From the NCBI RefSeq assembly GCF_024436395.1, contig NZ_JAFMZO010000002.1, forward strand, positions 992,001-1,056,000: DNA of 64,000 bases. Reading direction: 5' to 3'. The notes under the pieces were generated by a model. The model saw only the letters and a list, made by a program, of their open reading frames with translations, was not told where the DNA came from and ran no database searches. Positions within the stretch are counted from its first letter, which is position 1. Each line of letters begins with the position of its first letter. A program made the position numbers and the translations under genes. This document shows positions 37,492 through 46,477 of this stretch, piece by piece. Source of the DNA: Paradesertivirga mongoliensis. GTDB taxonomy: Bacteria > Bacteroidota > Bacteroidia > Sphingobacteriales > Sphingobacteriaceae.

Positions 37492-38823
37492 ATGCATCGC
37501 AGAAAATTTATACAACACACGGGCACCGTGATGGCGGGAGCCTTATTATCCGACGCTTTGTTTGCCTCCACTTTAAAACTTGCCAAAAAGAAGGTAGCAA
37601 TGGTTGGTACCGGACACCGGGGAACCGGCATGTGGGGCAACGACGTAATTAAAGAATATGCCGGCAGTATAGAATTTGTTGGGCTGTGCGATAAAAACGC
37701 CGGCCGTGTAGCTACTGCAAAACGGATGATGAAATTAGAGTGTCCGACCTATGTCGACCTCGATCAGATGCTTAAGGAAACAAAGCCTGAGATTTTAATC
37801 GTGACCACAATGGACAGCACACACCATGAGCAGATTGTGAAAGGACTTATGGCTGGCGCTGATATCATCACCGAAAAGCCAATGACAACCGACGAAAAAA
37901 AATGCCAGATGATACTCGACGCAGAAAAGAAATCCGGCAAAAAAGTCCACGTAACGTTTAACTACAGGTACTCTCCTCACCGGCAAAAAATCTATGAACT
38001 TCTTCACAGTGATGCGATAGGCAAGGTTACTTCGGTGGATTTCCATTGGTATCTTGACACCTCACATGGAGCAGATTATTTCCGTCGCTGGCACCGGAAG
38101 AGAGAATTCGGAGGCTCATTATTAGTCCACAAATCTACCCACCATTTTGACTTATTGAACTGGTGGCTGGATTCAGACCCCGAAGAGGTTCATGCCTACG
38201 GCTCCTTAGAGTTTTATGGAAAAAACAACCCGTTCAGACATACGCACTGCAGACCTTGTCCGCATAAAGATAAATGCCAGTTTTATTTTGATATCACCAA
38301 GGATAAGCGTTTAATGCAGCTGTATGTCGAAAATGAAAAATACGATGGATATCACCGGGATGGCTGCGTTTGGAGAGAAGACATCGACATTTTTGATAAA
38401 ATGGCAGTTCAGATCAAATACGCTAATAACGCCCAGGTAAGTTATTCATTAACCACCTATTCACCATACGAAGGGTACAGAATTTCTTTCAATGGTACCA
38501 AAGGCAAACTGGATGCCTGGATACATGAAAGACAACCCTGGGAAATGGAGAAGTACGATGAAATTCAACTAACCAAGAACTTTGGAAAAACCGAATACAT
38601 CCGGATCGGCAATACGGAAGAAGGGCATGGAGGCGGAGATAAACGCTTAAGAAAGCAACTCTTTGACCCGGGTGCAGATCCCTACAAACAGGGGGCGGGA
38701 AGCCGCGACGGCGCCATGTCTATTTTGGTAGGAATCGCCGCAAGGCAAAGTATCGATAAAGGCGAACCGGTTAAAATAAAAAGCCTTACGTCTTTAAAGC
38801 CCCATCCAACCCGGGGAGTATAA
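37492..38823 (+). CDS. Exported Gfo/Idh/MocA oxidoreductase with four-cysteine site
   Basis: 443-aa Gfo/Idh/MocA protein; the ATG at 37492 gives a twin-arginine-like leader (HRRKFIQHTG), while the frame is open further upstream. Rossmann motif VAMVGTGHRGTGMWG (about 35-49), catalytic region ITEKPMTTDE (about 126-135), and VHKSTHHFDLLNWW (about 212-225). Cysteines C253, C256, C262 and C292 form a CxxC-x5-C...C set that looks like a metal or Fe-S binding site; no other Gfo/Idh/MocA protein in this window has it. It stands alone between ettA and an esterase gene. Substrate unknown. Confidence 0.88.
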   Translation: MHRRKFIQHTGTVMAGALLSDALFASTLKLAKKKVAMVGTGHRGTGMWGNDVIKEYAGSIEFVGLCDKNAGRVATAKRMMKLECPTYVDLDQMLKETKPEILIVTTMDSTHHEQIVKGLMAGADIITEKPMTTDEKKCQMILDAEKKSGKKVHVTFNYRYSPHRQKIYELLHSDAIGKVTSVDFHWYLDTSHGADYFRRWHRKREFGGSLLVHKSTHHFDLLNWWLDSDPEEVHAYGSLEFYGKNNPFRHTHCRPCPHKDKCQFYFDITKDKRLMQLYVENEKYDGYHRDGCVWREDIDIFDKMAVQIKYANNAQVSYSLTTYSPYEGYRISFNGTKGKLDAWIHERQPWEMEKYDEIQLTKNFGKTEYIRIGNTEEGHGGGDKRLRKQLFDPGADPYKQGAGSRDGAMSILVGIAARQSIDKGEPVKIKSLTSLKPHPTRGV

Positions 38824-38834
38824 GATCTGAAAAC

Positions 38835-38865
38835 AAAAAAGGGAATGACGTACATTCCCTTTTTT
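38835..38865. terminator. Bidirectional terminator
   Basis: A6GGGAATG (38835-38847) pairs with CATTCCCT6 (38853-38865) with a 5-nt loop. The A- and T-runs flank both sides, so it suits both the plus-strand oxidoreductase gene and the minus-strand esterase gene, whose stop is at 38867. Confidence 0.85.
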
Positions 38866-38866
38866 G

Positions 38867-39724
38867 TTAATTAATATATTTCTCGAGCCAGGCCTCAATT
38901 TTATCCAGCACTTCCTGACGATTAGCATCGGTAAATATTTCATGTCCGGCATTTGGCAATTCCACTAATTCGACCGTTACCTTCGACTGGTCAAGCTTTG
39001 TGTTTAAATCCCTTGATTGTTTAATTGGCACAATGTCGTCGTTTAAGCCATGAATAAGCAAAGTTGGCTTGGATAATGAGTTAACCTTTGAAATAGGACT
39101 CGCGTTGATGTATTTTTGAAGGTTAGCAGCGTTGAAATCGAGCCCCATAAACCTTTGCACAGCAAATTTTTGCGGGTCCTTAACACCTTCAGTATCTGTA
39201 AAGTTAGTGGGCCCGGCTAAAGACACCACCGTCTTTATTTTATTGCTGGCGTTGTGAGCATAGGTATACAGCAGAGCAAGATGAGCTCCTGCACTCGCCC
39301 CTACCAAACCGAATTTGTCGCGTGAAACTCTCCAGTCTAATGCCTTCGAGGTAACAAACCGCACTGCACTGTCAATATCATTTTGCTGTGCCGGGTGAAT
39401 ATTATTTTCAGGCGTACCTACCAGTCTGTAATTCATATTAACCACTGCAAATCCTTTATCGCGATAGTAAACAGCGAATTCCGTCAAATCTTCTTTATCA
39501 CCCTCGGCCCAGGATCCGCCATGAACCAGAATCATAACCCTGGTGGTATCAGACCGGCCGGCAGGCAGATACACATCCATAATATTTTGCTCATGGGATC
39601 CATAAGAGAGGTCCAGAATCTCTGTGGCCAATAGTGGCTTATCGTTGTCGTCATTTTTTTTGCATGCAGCAATATTTAGCACAAGCAAAAGCGCAACTAA
39701 TCCTTTAAAAACTTTAGAATTCAT
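38867..39724 (-). CDS. Lipoprotein alpha/beta hydrolase (esterase)
   Basis: 285-aa alpha/beta hydrolase of the BD-FAE/esterase-lipase group. The N-terminal signal ends in a lipobox (LNIAAC-KK), so it is likely membrane-anchored. The oxyanion-hole motif VHGGSW and nucleophile elbow GASAGAH (Ser) are clear. The catalytic Asp is likely in GLNDDIVP and the His in NAGHEI. I start at the ATG 39724, because the longer frame to 39760 adds a segment unlike a signal peptide. The substrate may be an acylated sugar, but this is a guess from the group. Confidence 0.88.
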   Translation of the reverse strand: MNSKVFKGLVALLLVLNIAACKKNDDNDKPLLATEILDLSYGSHEQNIMDVYLPAGRSDTTRVMILVHGGSWAEGDKEDLTEFAVYYRDKGFAVVNMNYRLVGTPENNIHPAQQNDIDSAVRFVTSKALDWRVSRDKFGLVGASAGAHLALLYTYAHNASNKIKTVVSLAGPTNFTDTEGVKDPQKFAVQRFMGLDFNAANLQKYINASPISKVNSLSKPTLLIHGLNDDIVPIKQSRDLNTKLDQSKVTVELVELPNAGHEIFTDANRQEVLDKIEAWLEKYIN

Positions 39725-39949
39725 TTGAGAGATATTAGATAATACATGAGATAAACACATTGAAGCCTTATACGACCAAACAGTTAAAAATGTTATCAGT
39801 TTAATAAGTATATAGCTATTATTTACTGATTGTTAGTATGTTAACAAAAAAACAATGCTTTCTTAACGGATTAAGGTATATCTTTAATAAACCCCGCAGA
39901 GAGCTTTGCTTCGAATCTGGTCGGTTAACGTTTAAAAAAAATAAATCAT

Positions 39950-40423
39950 ATGACCTGGAAAAAATTTAGTGGTGAAATAATTCACAGTCCAATTTTAGAA
40001 GAAGTAGAGCAGGCGATAGAAAGAGAATATCATTTAGGAAACAAGCTTAAGGTCTGCATCGGAACAGATTCGCAGGTTAAAGGAAGTTACACCGACTTCG
40101 CAACAGTGATTGTCTTTTTACGGGAGAAAAAAGGTGCATTCATGTTTATCCATCAGGAAAAGAGCCATAAAAAAATGAGCATCAAAGAAAGGATGCTTAC
40201 CGAGGTTCAGAAATCTATTGAAACAGCTTACGCCCTGTGCAATCTCCTGGATCTTTATGATGTAGATCTGGAAGTACATGCAGATATAAACACCAATCCA
40301 ATGTTTAAATCCAACCAGGCTTTGCATGAGGCAATGGGCTATATTTTAAGCATGGGATTTGTATTTAAGGCAAAGCCCGAAGCATTCGCAAGTTCAACTT
40401 GCGCTAATAAAATGGTGCAGTAA
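39950..40423 (+). CDS. YkuK family ribonuclease H-like protein
   Basis: 157-aa protein of the YkuK/DUF458 family with an RNase H-like fold. Diagnostic stretches are KVCIGTDSQVKG (first conserved Asp), LEVHADINTNPMFKSN and GFVFKAKPEAFASSTCANK near the C-terminus. Function in the cell is unknown for this family, though the fold suggests a nuclease. The ATG follows a long 225-bp gap without other genes. Confidence 0.9.
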   Translation: MTWKKFSGEIIHSPILEEVEQAIEREYHLGNKLKVCIGTDSQVKGSYTDFATVIVFLREKKGAFMFIHQEKSHKKMSIKERMLTEVQKSIETAYALCNLLDLYDVDLEVHADINTNPMFKSNQALHEAMGYILSMGFVFKAKPEAFASSTCANKMVQ

Positions 40424-40553
40424 ACAGCATTCGCCCCATCTCTTTGCTGAAACGTGAAAAATTGTTAAAGCATCTATTTTTGTTATTGATAGTTGTAACG
40501 AAGGTGCCTGGGTTGCGTCATATAGCAACAACCCAACAATAATTTAAAGCACA

Positions 40554-40979
40554 ATGAAAACTATCCAAACATTACTCGCAGCAACTTTCATGGTATTGTC
40601 GTTAAACTCTTTCGCTACTGAAGATCCCAAGTCGCAGAAGCTTGGTATGGACTATGCGCTTAAGACGTACATCGACGCAATTGCCTCAGGAAAAGTAAAA
40701 GGATTTGCAGAGATTTTAGACAGCGACGTAAAATTTACGGTCACGAGAGGTGAAAAAATCATCAATTACTCGAAATCTGAAATGCTTAGTTCACTCAAAA
40801 ACTCTGAAAATATCAGTCAGAATTGCCAAACAGACCATACAATCGTTGAACAAAGCGCTACACAGGCGATTATCAAAGTGACCATGAAATACGATGCTTT
40901 TTCGAGAATTAACTATGTTACTATGGCCCAAACCAGTAAAGGCTGGAAAATCACCAACGTTTCAAGTGTCTTTATATAA
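40554..40979 (+). CDS. Exported NTF2-like (putative lumazine-binding) protein
   Basis: 141-aa protein with a signal peptide (MKTIQTLLAATFMVLSLNSFA) and one NTF2/SnoaL-like domain of the putative lumazine-binding group (YALKTYIDAIASGKVKGFAEI, TMAQTSKGWKITNVSSVF). Binding partner unknown. TATTTTTG at 40475-40482 is a possible -7 promoter element, leaving a leader of about 65 nt. A good terminator follows. Confidence 0.82.
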   Translation: MKTIQTLLAATFMVLSLNSFATEDPKSQKLGMDYALKTYIDAIASGKVKGFAEILDSDVKFTVTRGEKIINYSKSEMLSSLKNSENISQNCQTDHTIVEQSATQAIIKVTMKYDAFSRINYVTMAQTSKGWKITNVSSVFI

Positions 40980-40983
40980 TACA

Positions 40984-41015
40984 TTAGAAGCCGGGGGAAA
41001 GCCCTCGGCTTCTAA
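40984..41015. terminator. Hairpin between NTF2-like gene and parE
   Basis: TTAGAAGCCG (40984-40993) pairs with CGGCTTCTAA (41006-41015), and the stem is extended inward by GGG/CCC with one G-T pair. It lies 5 nt after the plus-strand stop and 36 nt past the convergent parE stop. The U-run is weak. Confidence 0.65.
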
Positions 41016-41050
41016 TTCAAACAACATGATAGACGCGTTTTGCCCTGACT

Positions 41051-42979
41051 TTAAGCAGCAAAATCGTCTTCGTTAATTGCTTCTGTTATCGTGTCTGCAC
41101 TGGCAGCTGTTTGTGCATCGTCTTTTTCAATCCTCAAATTCTTAACAATGTGCTGTTGCCTGTCGGGAGTATTTTTACCCATAAAATATTCGAGCAAGGA
41201 ATGGATATTAGCGTCTTTAAGGATAACCGGCTCAAGACGGATATCCTTTCCGATAAATAATCCAAACTCATCGGGGGAAATTTCACCCAATCCCTTAAAC
41301 CGGGTAATTTCTGGCTTTCCTCCTAGCCTTTCTATTGCATTTTGCCGCTCCTGGTCGTTGTAGCAATAGATGGTTTCTTTTTTATTTCTCACCCTGAAAA
41401 GTGGTGTCTGCAGGATTGAAACATGACCAGCTTTTACCAGGTCGGGGAAAAACTGCAAAAAGAACGTCATCATCAATAAGCGAATATGCATACCATCCAC
41501 ATCGGCGTCGGTGGCTATCACTATATTATTATAACGTAAGCCCTCAAGCCCATCTTCAATATTTAGAGCATGTTGAAGCAAGTTAAATTCTTCGTTTTCG
41601 TATACTACCTTTTTGGTGAGGCTGAAACAGTTTAAGGGTTTACCTTTTAAGCTAAATACCGCCTGAGTCATCACATCTCTCGATTTCGTGATCGAACCGC
41701 TTGCCGAATCCCCCTCAGTGATAAATAAAGTAGTTTCCTGTTTGCGTTCGTGGGTATCATCAAAGTGCAGTTTGCAATCGCGCAGCTTCCGGTTATGCAG
41801 GGAAGCTTTTTTTGCCCGTTCGTTCGCCAGCTTCTTAATGCCCGCGATGTCTTTTCGTTCGCGCTCGGACTGCAGGATACGTTTCTCGAGCGCTTCCTTT
41901 GTTGCCGGGTTTTGATGCAGATAATTATCCAGAGCACGTTTTACAAAGTCATTTATAAAACCGCGGACCGAAGGCCCCTCAGGGCCGATATTTTGGGATC
42001 CTAATTTTGTTTTGGTCTGCGACTCAAAAACAGGTTCCTGAACTTTGATGGCAATAGCTGCAACGATCGACGCTCTGATATCGGCAGCATCGAATTCCTT
42101 TTTGTAAAACTCGCGAACCGTTTTAACAACCGCTTCCCGGAAAGCAGCCTGATGCGTACCTCCCTGAGTTGTATGCTGCCCATTTACAAATGAATAATAC
42201 TCTTCACCATATTGCTGGCCATGGGTCATTGCAATTTCAATATCATCGCCCTTCAGGTGAATAATAGGATAACGCAGGCTTTCAGCGTCGGTGTTCTTCT
42301 CAAGCAAATCGTATAATCCCCTTTCAGAAAAATACTTTTTACCATTGAAGTTTATTGTTAAACCGGAATTTAGATAGACGTAATTCCAGATCATATTTTC
42401 AATAAATTCTGGAATGTACCGGTAGTGCCTGAAAATAGTTTCGTCGGGAATAAAGGTGATCGCTGTACCGTTTCGCTGTGTAGTGTCCTTTTCAGGTTCG
42501 TCCCGAGTCAATTCACCTTTAGCAAACTCTGCAATCTTGGTCTTTCCATCACGATACGACTGCACAACGAAATTATTCGACAAGGCATTTACAGCCTTAG
42601 TACCAACACCGTTCAATCCTACAGACTTTTGAAAGGCCTTTGAATCATATTTACCCCCGGTGTTTATTTTAGACACGCAGTCGATCACTTTGCCCAGTGG
42701 AATCCCCCGGCCATAGTCGCGAACTGAGACTTTATGGTCTGAAATGGATATTTCGATGCTTCTTCCAGCCCCCATTACAAACTCATCGATGCAGTTATCG
42801 ACAATTTCTTTAAGCAAGACGTAAATACCATCATCATAAGCCGACCCGTCGCCAAGCTTTCCGATATACATTCCAGGACGTAAACGAATATGTTCTTTCC
42901 AGTCTAAAGAGCGTATACTGTCTTCACTATACTTAATTTCTTCGGCCATTTGTAATGAAAGGGGCTTTTGATTTGACAA
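41051..42979 (-). CDS. parE: DNA topoisomerase IV subunit B
   Basis: 642-aa type IIA topoisomerase B subunit. The GHKL ATPase has [20 protein letters not shown] and [13 protein letters not shown]; the transducer domain follows. The TOPRIM domain has TEGDSASGS and [10 protein letters not shown], and the C-terminus has [13 protein letters not shown]. The size and sequence fit ParE as the partner of the ParC at 30-32.8 kb; the two genes are separated by several unrelated genes. Confidence 0.93.
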   Translation of the reverse strand: MSNQKPLSLQMAEEIKYSEDSIRSLDWKEHIRLRPGMYIGKLGDGSAYDDGIYVLLKEIVDNCIDEFVMGAGRSIEISISDHKVSVRDYGRGIPLGKVIDCVSKINTGGKYDSKAFQKSVGLNGVGTKAVNALSNNFVVQSYRDGKTKIAEFAKGELTRDEPEKDTTQRNGTAITFIPDETIFRHYRYIPEFIENMIWNYVYLNSGLTINFNGKKYFSERGLYDLLEKNTDAESLRYPIIHLKGDDIEIAMTHGQQYGEEYYSFVNGQHTTQGGTHQAAFREAVVKTVREFYKKEFDAADIRASIVAAIAIKVQEPVFESQTKTKLGSQNIGPEGPSVRGFINDFVKRALDNYLHQNPATKEALEKRILQSERERKDIAGIKKLANERAKKASLHNRKLRDCKLHFDDTHERKQETTLFITEGDSASGSITKSRDVMTQAVFSLKGKPLNCFSLTKKVVYENEEFNLLQHALNIEDGLEGLRYNNIVIATDADVDGMHIRLLMMTFFLQFFPDLVKAGHVSILQTPLFRVRNKKETIYCYNDQERQNAIERLGGKPEITRFKGLGEISPDEFGLFIGKDIRLEPVILKDANIHSLLEYFMGKNTPDRQQHIVKNLRIEKDDAQTAASADTITEAINEDDFAA

Positions 42980-43261
42980 AGCCCAGTGTAAAATACAAAA
43001 CTAATACTTATGTGAGGCTGTAAAACTTTTAAATATCCACATTTCAACCTTGCGTCCTAAAGTACATACAGAAATTGAAGAAATCCTTTGCTTAGGGCGA
43101 TAGGCTGTACATCTTTCATTACAGAAATTCCGGCTATGAAAAGAAAATCTCACTGTTTATCGCTAAAAAACCACGCCCTTACGTCTTAGAAGGGGTTTTG
43201 GTAGACTATTAAATACTTTGGTACGATAATGGAATAGCTTAACTCAGATTAGCGACATAGC

Positions 43262-43468
43262 ATGACAGTAGTTAATAAAATTAAAATCCCGAATGAGTCT
43301 ACTGAAAAAGGGCAAGATTGGGAAAATCCTTCGAACCCTGAAAAGGCAGAAGATCAAAGAGACGTCGAACAGCTTCTGCGTCAAAAGCATGAAGCCGAAC
43401 GCAGAAAAAACAACTTAAGCGAGCCTGAGGAAGGCGAAGAAGATAAAGAAAAAAAATCCACAACCTAA
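43262..43468 (+). CDS. Small charged protein, unknown
   Basis: 68-aa hydrophilic protein, very rich in Glu, Lys, Asp and Arg, with no hydrophobic core (for example DVEQLLRQKHEAERRKNN). It is probably disordered or a short coiled coil. It starts divergently from parE after a 282-bp gap in which I see no other feature. No family recognised. Confidence 0.5.
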   Translation: MTVVNKIKIPNESTEKGQDWENPSNPEKAEDQRDVEQLLRQKHEAERRKNNLSEPEEGEEDKEKKSTT

Positions 43469-43478
43469 AAACACAAAT

Positions 43479-43640
43479 ATGAAGAAGCAAGAAAAACCTA
43501 CAATCATCAAATTAAGTGAAAGATTTGACAAACAATTATTGAACATCTTATCACAAGAGTTAGACGCACTAAAAAACACCAAAAACAACATTATAAAAAC
43601 CTTGCGCCCTAAATCAAACGATGGGCTTCAGGTTGCATAA
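43479..43640 (+). CDS. Small protein, unknown (53 aa)
   Basis: ATG at 43479, stop at 43638-43640, 53 aa, 10 nt after the preceding small gene. The sequence is basic with an amphipathic helix-like middle (LSERFDKQLLNILSQELDAL). It is likely co-transcribed with the upstream small gene, and a strong terminator follows. Function unknown. Confidence 0.5.
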   Translation: MKKQEKPTIIKLSERFDKQLLNILSQELDALKNTKNNIIKTLRPKSNDGLQVA

Positions 43641-43701
43641 AATATCATCATTTACCTAAGAATTTACACACTCGTTCTTTTTCCCTCAGTTAAACAACAA
43701 G

Positions 43702-43737
43702 AAAAAATAGTCCTGCCAAAAGCAGGACTATTTTTTT
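43702..43737 (+). terminator. Rho-independent terminator
   Basis: TAGTCCTGC (43708-43716) pairs with GCAGGACTA (43722-43730), extended by six A and a run of seven T on the outside; 5-nt loop CAAAA. It ends the two-gene small-protein unit. Confidence 0.88.
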
Positions 43738-43842
43738 GTATATGCACAATAATGTTTTGGTGCGCCGTTTGATAAGGAGAAATGCCCTGCTAATTTGAGC
43801 CAGGTGAGCATTTAAAAAATTGTACAGAATAAAAATACATCT

Positions 43843-44076
43843 ATGGCCTTACCAATGCGGATTACATATAACGATAAAGATTATGTCTACCATATAAATA
43901 ACAGTTCTGCGATTAACAAATCAACTACGGAGCTACAAATTGTGCTAAACGGTGAAACTATCGACATGGTGAAAGATGAGAGGAAAGTTTGGGTTCAAAA
44001 AGGTGGCACACAAGCTATAGATCCCGAATTCATCCAGGCCCTGGGGCGTTCCGTATCGTTACGATTCAGAATGTAG
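43843..44076 (+). CDS. Small protein, unknown (77 aa)
   Basis: 77-aa protein beginning MALPMRITYNDKDYVYHI. The pattern of alternating hydrophobic and polar residues suggests a small beta-rich domain. No signal peptide, membrane helix or recognised family. The ATG at 43843 has no obvious competing start. Confidence 0.5.
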   Translation: MALPMRITYNDKDYVYHINNSSAINKSTTELQIVLNGETIDMVKDERKVWVQKGGTQAIDPEFIQALGRSVSLRFRM

Positions 44077-44182
44077 GCCCCTGTCGTTTCCCTTGCTTTT
44101 CAGCGTTATTCCTAAGTTTCCCTATATTTAGCCGAACTTATTTAAAATTGGCTCGTAGAAGTTGTTTCTATAGGAAAACGTA

Positions 44183-44365
44183 ATGCAATTAATAATCTCC
44201 GTGATGATCATCGGATTACTTTGGATGATTTATGACCTCATAAATGCTCCGGAAGTTGACGACGATGAAAACCCAATCTCGCCCACTTCGGAGGAAGATC
44301 AGGCTGATGAAAATGAGCCTTCCGGCCGACAAAAAGATAAAAAAGTTTCAAAATTAGAAGACTGA
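44183..44365 (+). CDS. Small single-helix membrane protein
   Basis: 60-aa protein with one N-terminal membrane helix (LIISVMIIGLLWMIYDL) followed by an acidic tail (NAPEVDDDENPIS...). TAGGAAAA upstream of the ATG could be a ribosome binding site. It is clearly similar to the 51-aa minus-strand protein at 50699-50854: both have MIYDLI-x-AP-x-VD followed by an acidic stretch. Unknown function. Confidence 0.6.
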   Translation: MQLIISVMIIGLLWMIYDLINAPEVDDDENPISPTSEEDQADENEPSGRQKDKKVSKLED

Positions 44366-44613
44366 TCTGTTTTTCGGACCTTGAACGCCGGCGGACTACA
44401 GTTCAACGTATGTTAAATGTTTGTTAAATATTTTAGATCACTGTAGACATTATAGCCTAGTTGTTATATTTGTCTCAGGTTTATAATTGGTTAGTTAAAA
44501 AGGTCTTCATTCTCCCCGTTTGAAGATCTTTTCTTTTACTGACTGATGGAATACATCCGTTAGCTTTAGAAAAAAATGATGAAAATTTCATATACGCCTA
44601 TTTCCAATATTTA

Positions 44614-44644
44614 TTTGCCACTTATCAACTTTTGATTACTTTTG
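44614..44644 (+). promoter_or_regulatory. Promoter of tRNA-Ala
   Basis: TTTG (44614-44617), exactly 19 nt, then TACTTTTG (44637-44644): a perfect match to the Bacteroidetes consensus TTTG-N19-TAnnTTTG. The expected start near 44651 is about 5 nt before the mature tRNA. Confidence 0.8.
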
Positions 44645-44653
44645 CCAACCTCA

Positions 44654-44729
<76 letters not shown>

Positions 44730-44736
44730 CAACTAG

Positions 44737-44780
44737 AAGCTCTTTAGAGGCCTTTTGATAGGTTTTTGAAGAGCTTTTTT
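44737..44780 (+). terminator. Terminator of tRNA-Ala
   Basis: AAGCTCTT (44737-44744) pairs with AAGAGCTT (44769-44776), with an internal loop region, followed by a T-run. It starts 8 nt after the tRNA end. Confidence 0.7.
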
Positions 44781-45011
44781 TAGTTTCAGGAAGTGGTTGT
44801 TGACTCCTTTGTTTACACCCATGTTTCACCCAAAATAGAATGAAATACTGCCATAATACTTGATTTTGGCTTCCGTAGCAATTGTATTAAAGACTACAAA
44901 AAAATTAGCAACTAATGAATAAGCTGTTGCTTTAAGAGTAACTCATGACAGAGTAAGTAACTTATGCTTTGACCCTTATCTTCAAAAGAGTTAGCAATAA
45001 AAGTAATTAAG
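44781..45011. other. Gene-free left part of the island
   Basis: About 230 bp with stop codons in all frames and no intact gene. It holds the left 11-mers described for the island, and at 44919-44946 a weak match to the intergenic repeat seen at 49041-49090 (AAGCTG...GAGTAACT). Confidence 0.4.
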
Positions 45012-45155
45012 GTGACAAATCCAGATCATTTCGTTGAAGCAGTAAAGGAAGGTCGAGCATTAGATTCCTGTAGACAAAAGCACATTGTTGATGTGAAAGA
45101 TGTCAGATCTGCTTCTTTAGAAAGTGAGCAGTTGGTGATAATAAAATTTATTTAA
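45012..45155 (+). pseudogene. Possible gene fragment (47 codons)
   Basis: Open stretch from a GTG at 45012 to a TAA at 45153-45155, coding TNPDHFVEAVKEGRALDSC and onward. The composition is protein-like, but there is no good start and the frame is closed upstream by TGA. It may be the remnant of a larger gene. Weak evidence. Confidence 0.25.
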
Positions 45156-45181
45156 AAGGCTTACCTTGTAAATAAATACAG

Positions 45182-45439
45182 ATGAAAACTTTCTTAATAA
45201 GCACTCTTATTGGCTTCTTACTTTTAACAGCTATTTCTCTGTTTATTCATTCAACAGATTATGTGACGGTGTATGGCTTTCCAAATCATTTCTATAAACA
45301 TGAAAGTGCAATTCCCTCAATGTATGAGTATGAAGCACATCATTTTTACCCTGTAAATTTTTTGCTTGACCTAGCGTGTGCGATGGTAATAGGGTTAATA
45401 GGATTAGGTATTTCGAAAATTATATACAAGAAGTCATAG
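45182..45439 (+). CDS. Small membrane protein, unknown
   Basis: 85-aa protein with two hydrophobic segments (FLISTLIGFLLLTAISLFI and LLDLACAMVIGLIGLGI) and a short polar middle. No family recognised. The 15-mer TTAAAAGGCTTACCT lies 15 nt upstream of its ATG and is repeated exactly upstream of padR (49111-49125). Confidence 0.55.
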   Translation: MKTFLISTLIGFLLLTAISLFIHSTDYVTVYGFPNHFYKHESAIPSMYEYEAHHFYPVNFLLDLACAMVIGLIGLGISKIIYKKS

Positions 45440-45490
45440 CAGCTATAAGTAAGTCTCTGAATGGTTTGCTTTTAAGTAAGTAGCTCAAAG

Positions 45491-46221
45491 ATGAGCATGC
45501 TTAGTCTTCCTACACTTACTAGTCCAGGGTATATAAACCTTGATTTTGAAGTGAAGTGTAGGAATTTGCTTAAAGTAAACTTTAACTTAAATGAAAATTT
45601 TCACCTTTTTAATAATTATCTTTCGCTTATAACTGTTACAGGCTATTCTCACGATTTTGAACAGCTTCGAGAAGAGTTATCTAAAATACACGATGAAGAC
45701 CAAGCCGTCAGAAACGCCTACTTAAAGGCAAGCGAATATGCAAACTCATCACAATCGTTGGTAGATAGTCTTGTAAAGGCTATGCATTACAAGGACAGTA
45801 TCGACCTTATTAAAGTCTCTAAATATTGGATAAATACGGCTGGCTGGGTATTGACAAAATGGGGAGTAAAGCAAATGAAGCGTTATTTTTGGTAATTCAA
45901 CACTCGAAGTTGCAAACGCAACAAAAGTATCTGCCTATAGTTAGAGAGGCAGCAAAGCTAGGTAATGCTAGCAGAAGCGACCTTACCTTTTTGGAAGATC
46001 GAGTAGCAATACGTCTGGGCAAGTTGTAAATCTATGGAACTTAAGTTGGATATAACCAGCACACCAAATTATGGTGTGTTCTACCATTGGTTGATCCAAA
46101 CAATGTCGATAAAAGACGTGCTGAAGTTGAACCTTTGTCTGAGTACGTGAGACAACGGGGAATGAAGTGGAGTCCTGAAATGTATAAAAACCAATTACCT
46201 AAGATAAAACGGGTTAATTGA
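45491..46221 (+). pseudogene. DUF6624-family gene, broken by a frameshift and two stops
   Basis: The first frame (45491-45895) carries an N-terminal part (LREELSKIHDEDQAVRNAYL, then DLIKVSK). Just after it, near 45817-45824, a 1-nt loss moves the rest into the frame of DKYGWLGIDKMGS, FLVIQHSKLQTQQKYLP and LEDRVAIRLGK. That second frame is then cut by TAA at 46027-46029 and TAA at 46042-46044, between which lies IYGT. It continues open as VDPNNVDKRRAEVEPLSEYV to TGA 46219-46221. DKYGW, FLVIQH, GKxQIYGTQ and PxNVDKRRAEV are the DUF6624 signature in the right order. Both stops sit where the family has Gln (CAA to TAA). Confidence 0.75.
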
Positions 46222-46292
46222 TTTATAGATTGAGGCTCTACCAGATTTAATTCAACAGCCCTTCCGTTTAAATAAAATAGACCAACATAGAT

Positions 46293-46347
46293 CACACGTT
46301 TTTATTTACAAGGGTATATAACTACACAGACAGGTAATAAAATGTGC
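46293..46347 (+). repeat. 55-bp intergenic repeat, copy 1
   Basis: Aligns without gaps over 55 bp with 47632-47686 and 50626-50680. Shared features: CxxAC near the left end with TTTT, central AGGGTATATAA (or AGGATATATAA), and right end AAAATGTGC. It begins 72 nt after the DUF6624 pseudogene. Confidence 0.75.
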
Positions 46348-46477
46348 ATCTTAACGTAGAGGTTGAGCATCTTACATATGAATGTGTAGCTTGGACAAAC
46401 TTGTTAAAAAACGTTAAAATACAGATAATACCTCATTTGATCTTATAGATTAGCGGTAGTTAACCCAAACAGAAAGC

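Noticed and set aside
42980-43261. Possible small RNA or gene in the gap upstream of parE
   Set aside because: Only a weak imperfect hairpin near 43167-43202 and a 17-codon frame were seen; not enough to support a feature.
46041-46295. Minus-strand 84-codon frame
   Set aside because: It lies opposite the DUF6624 pseudogene, has no family signs, and the plus-strand reading explains the region.
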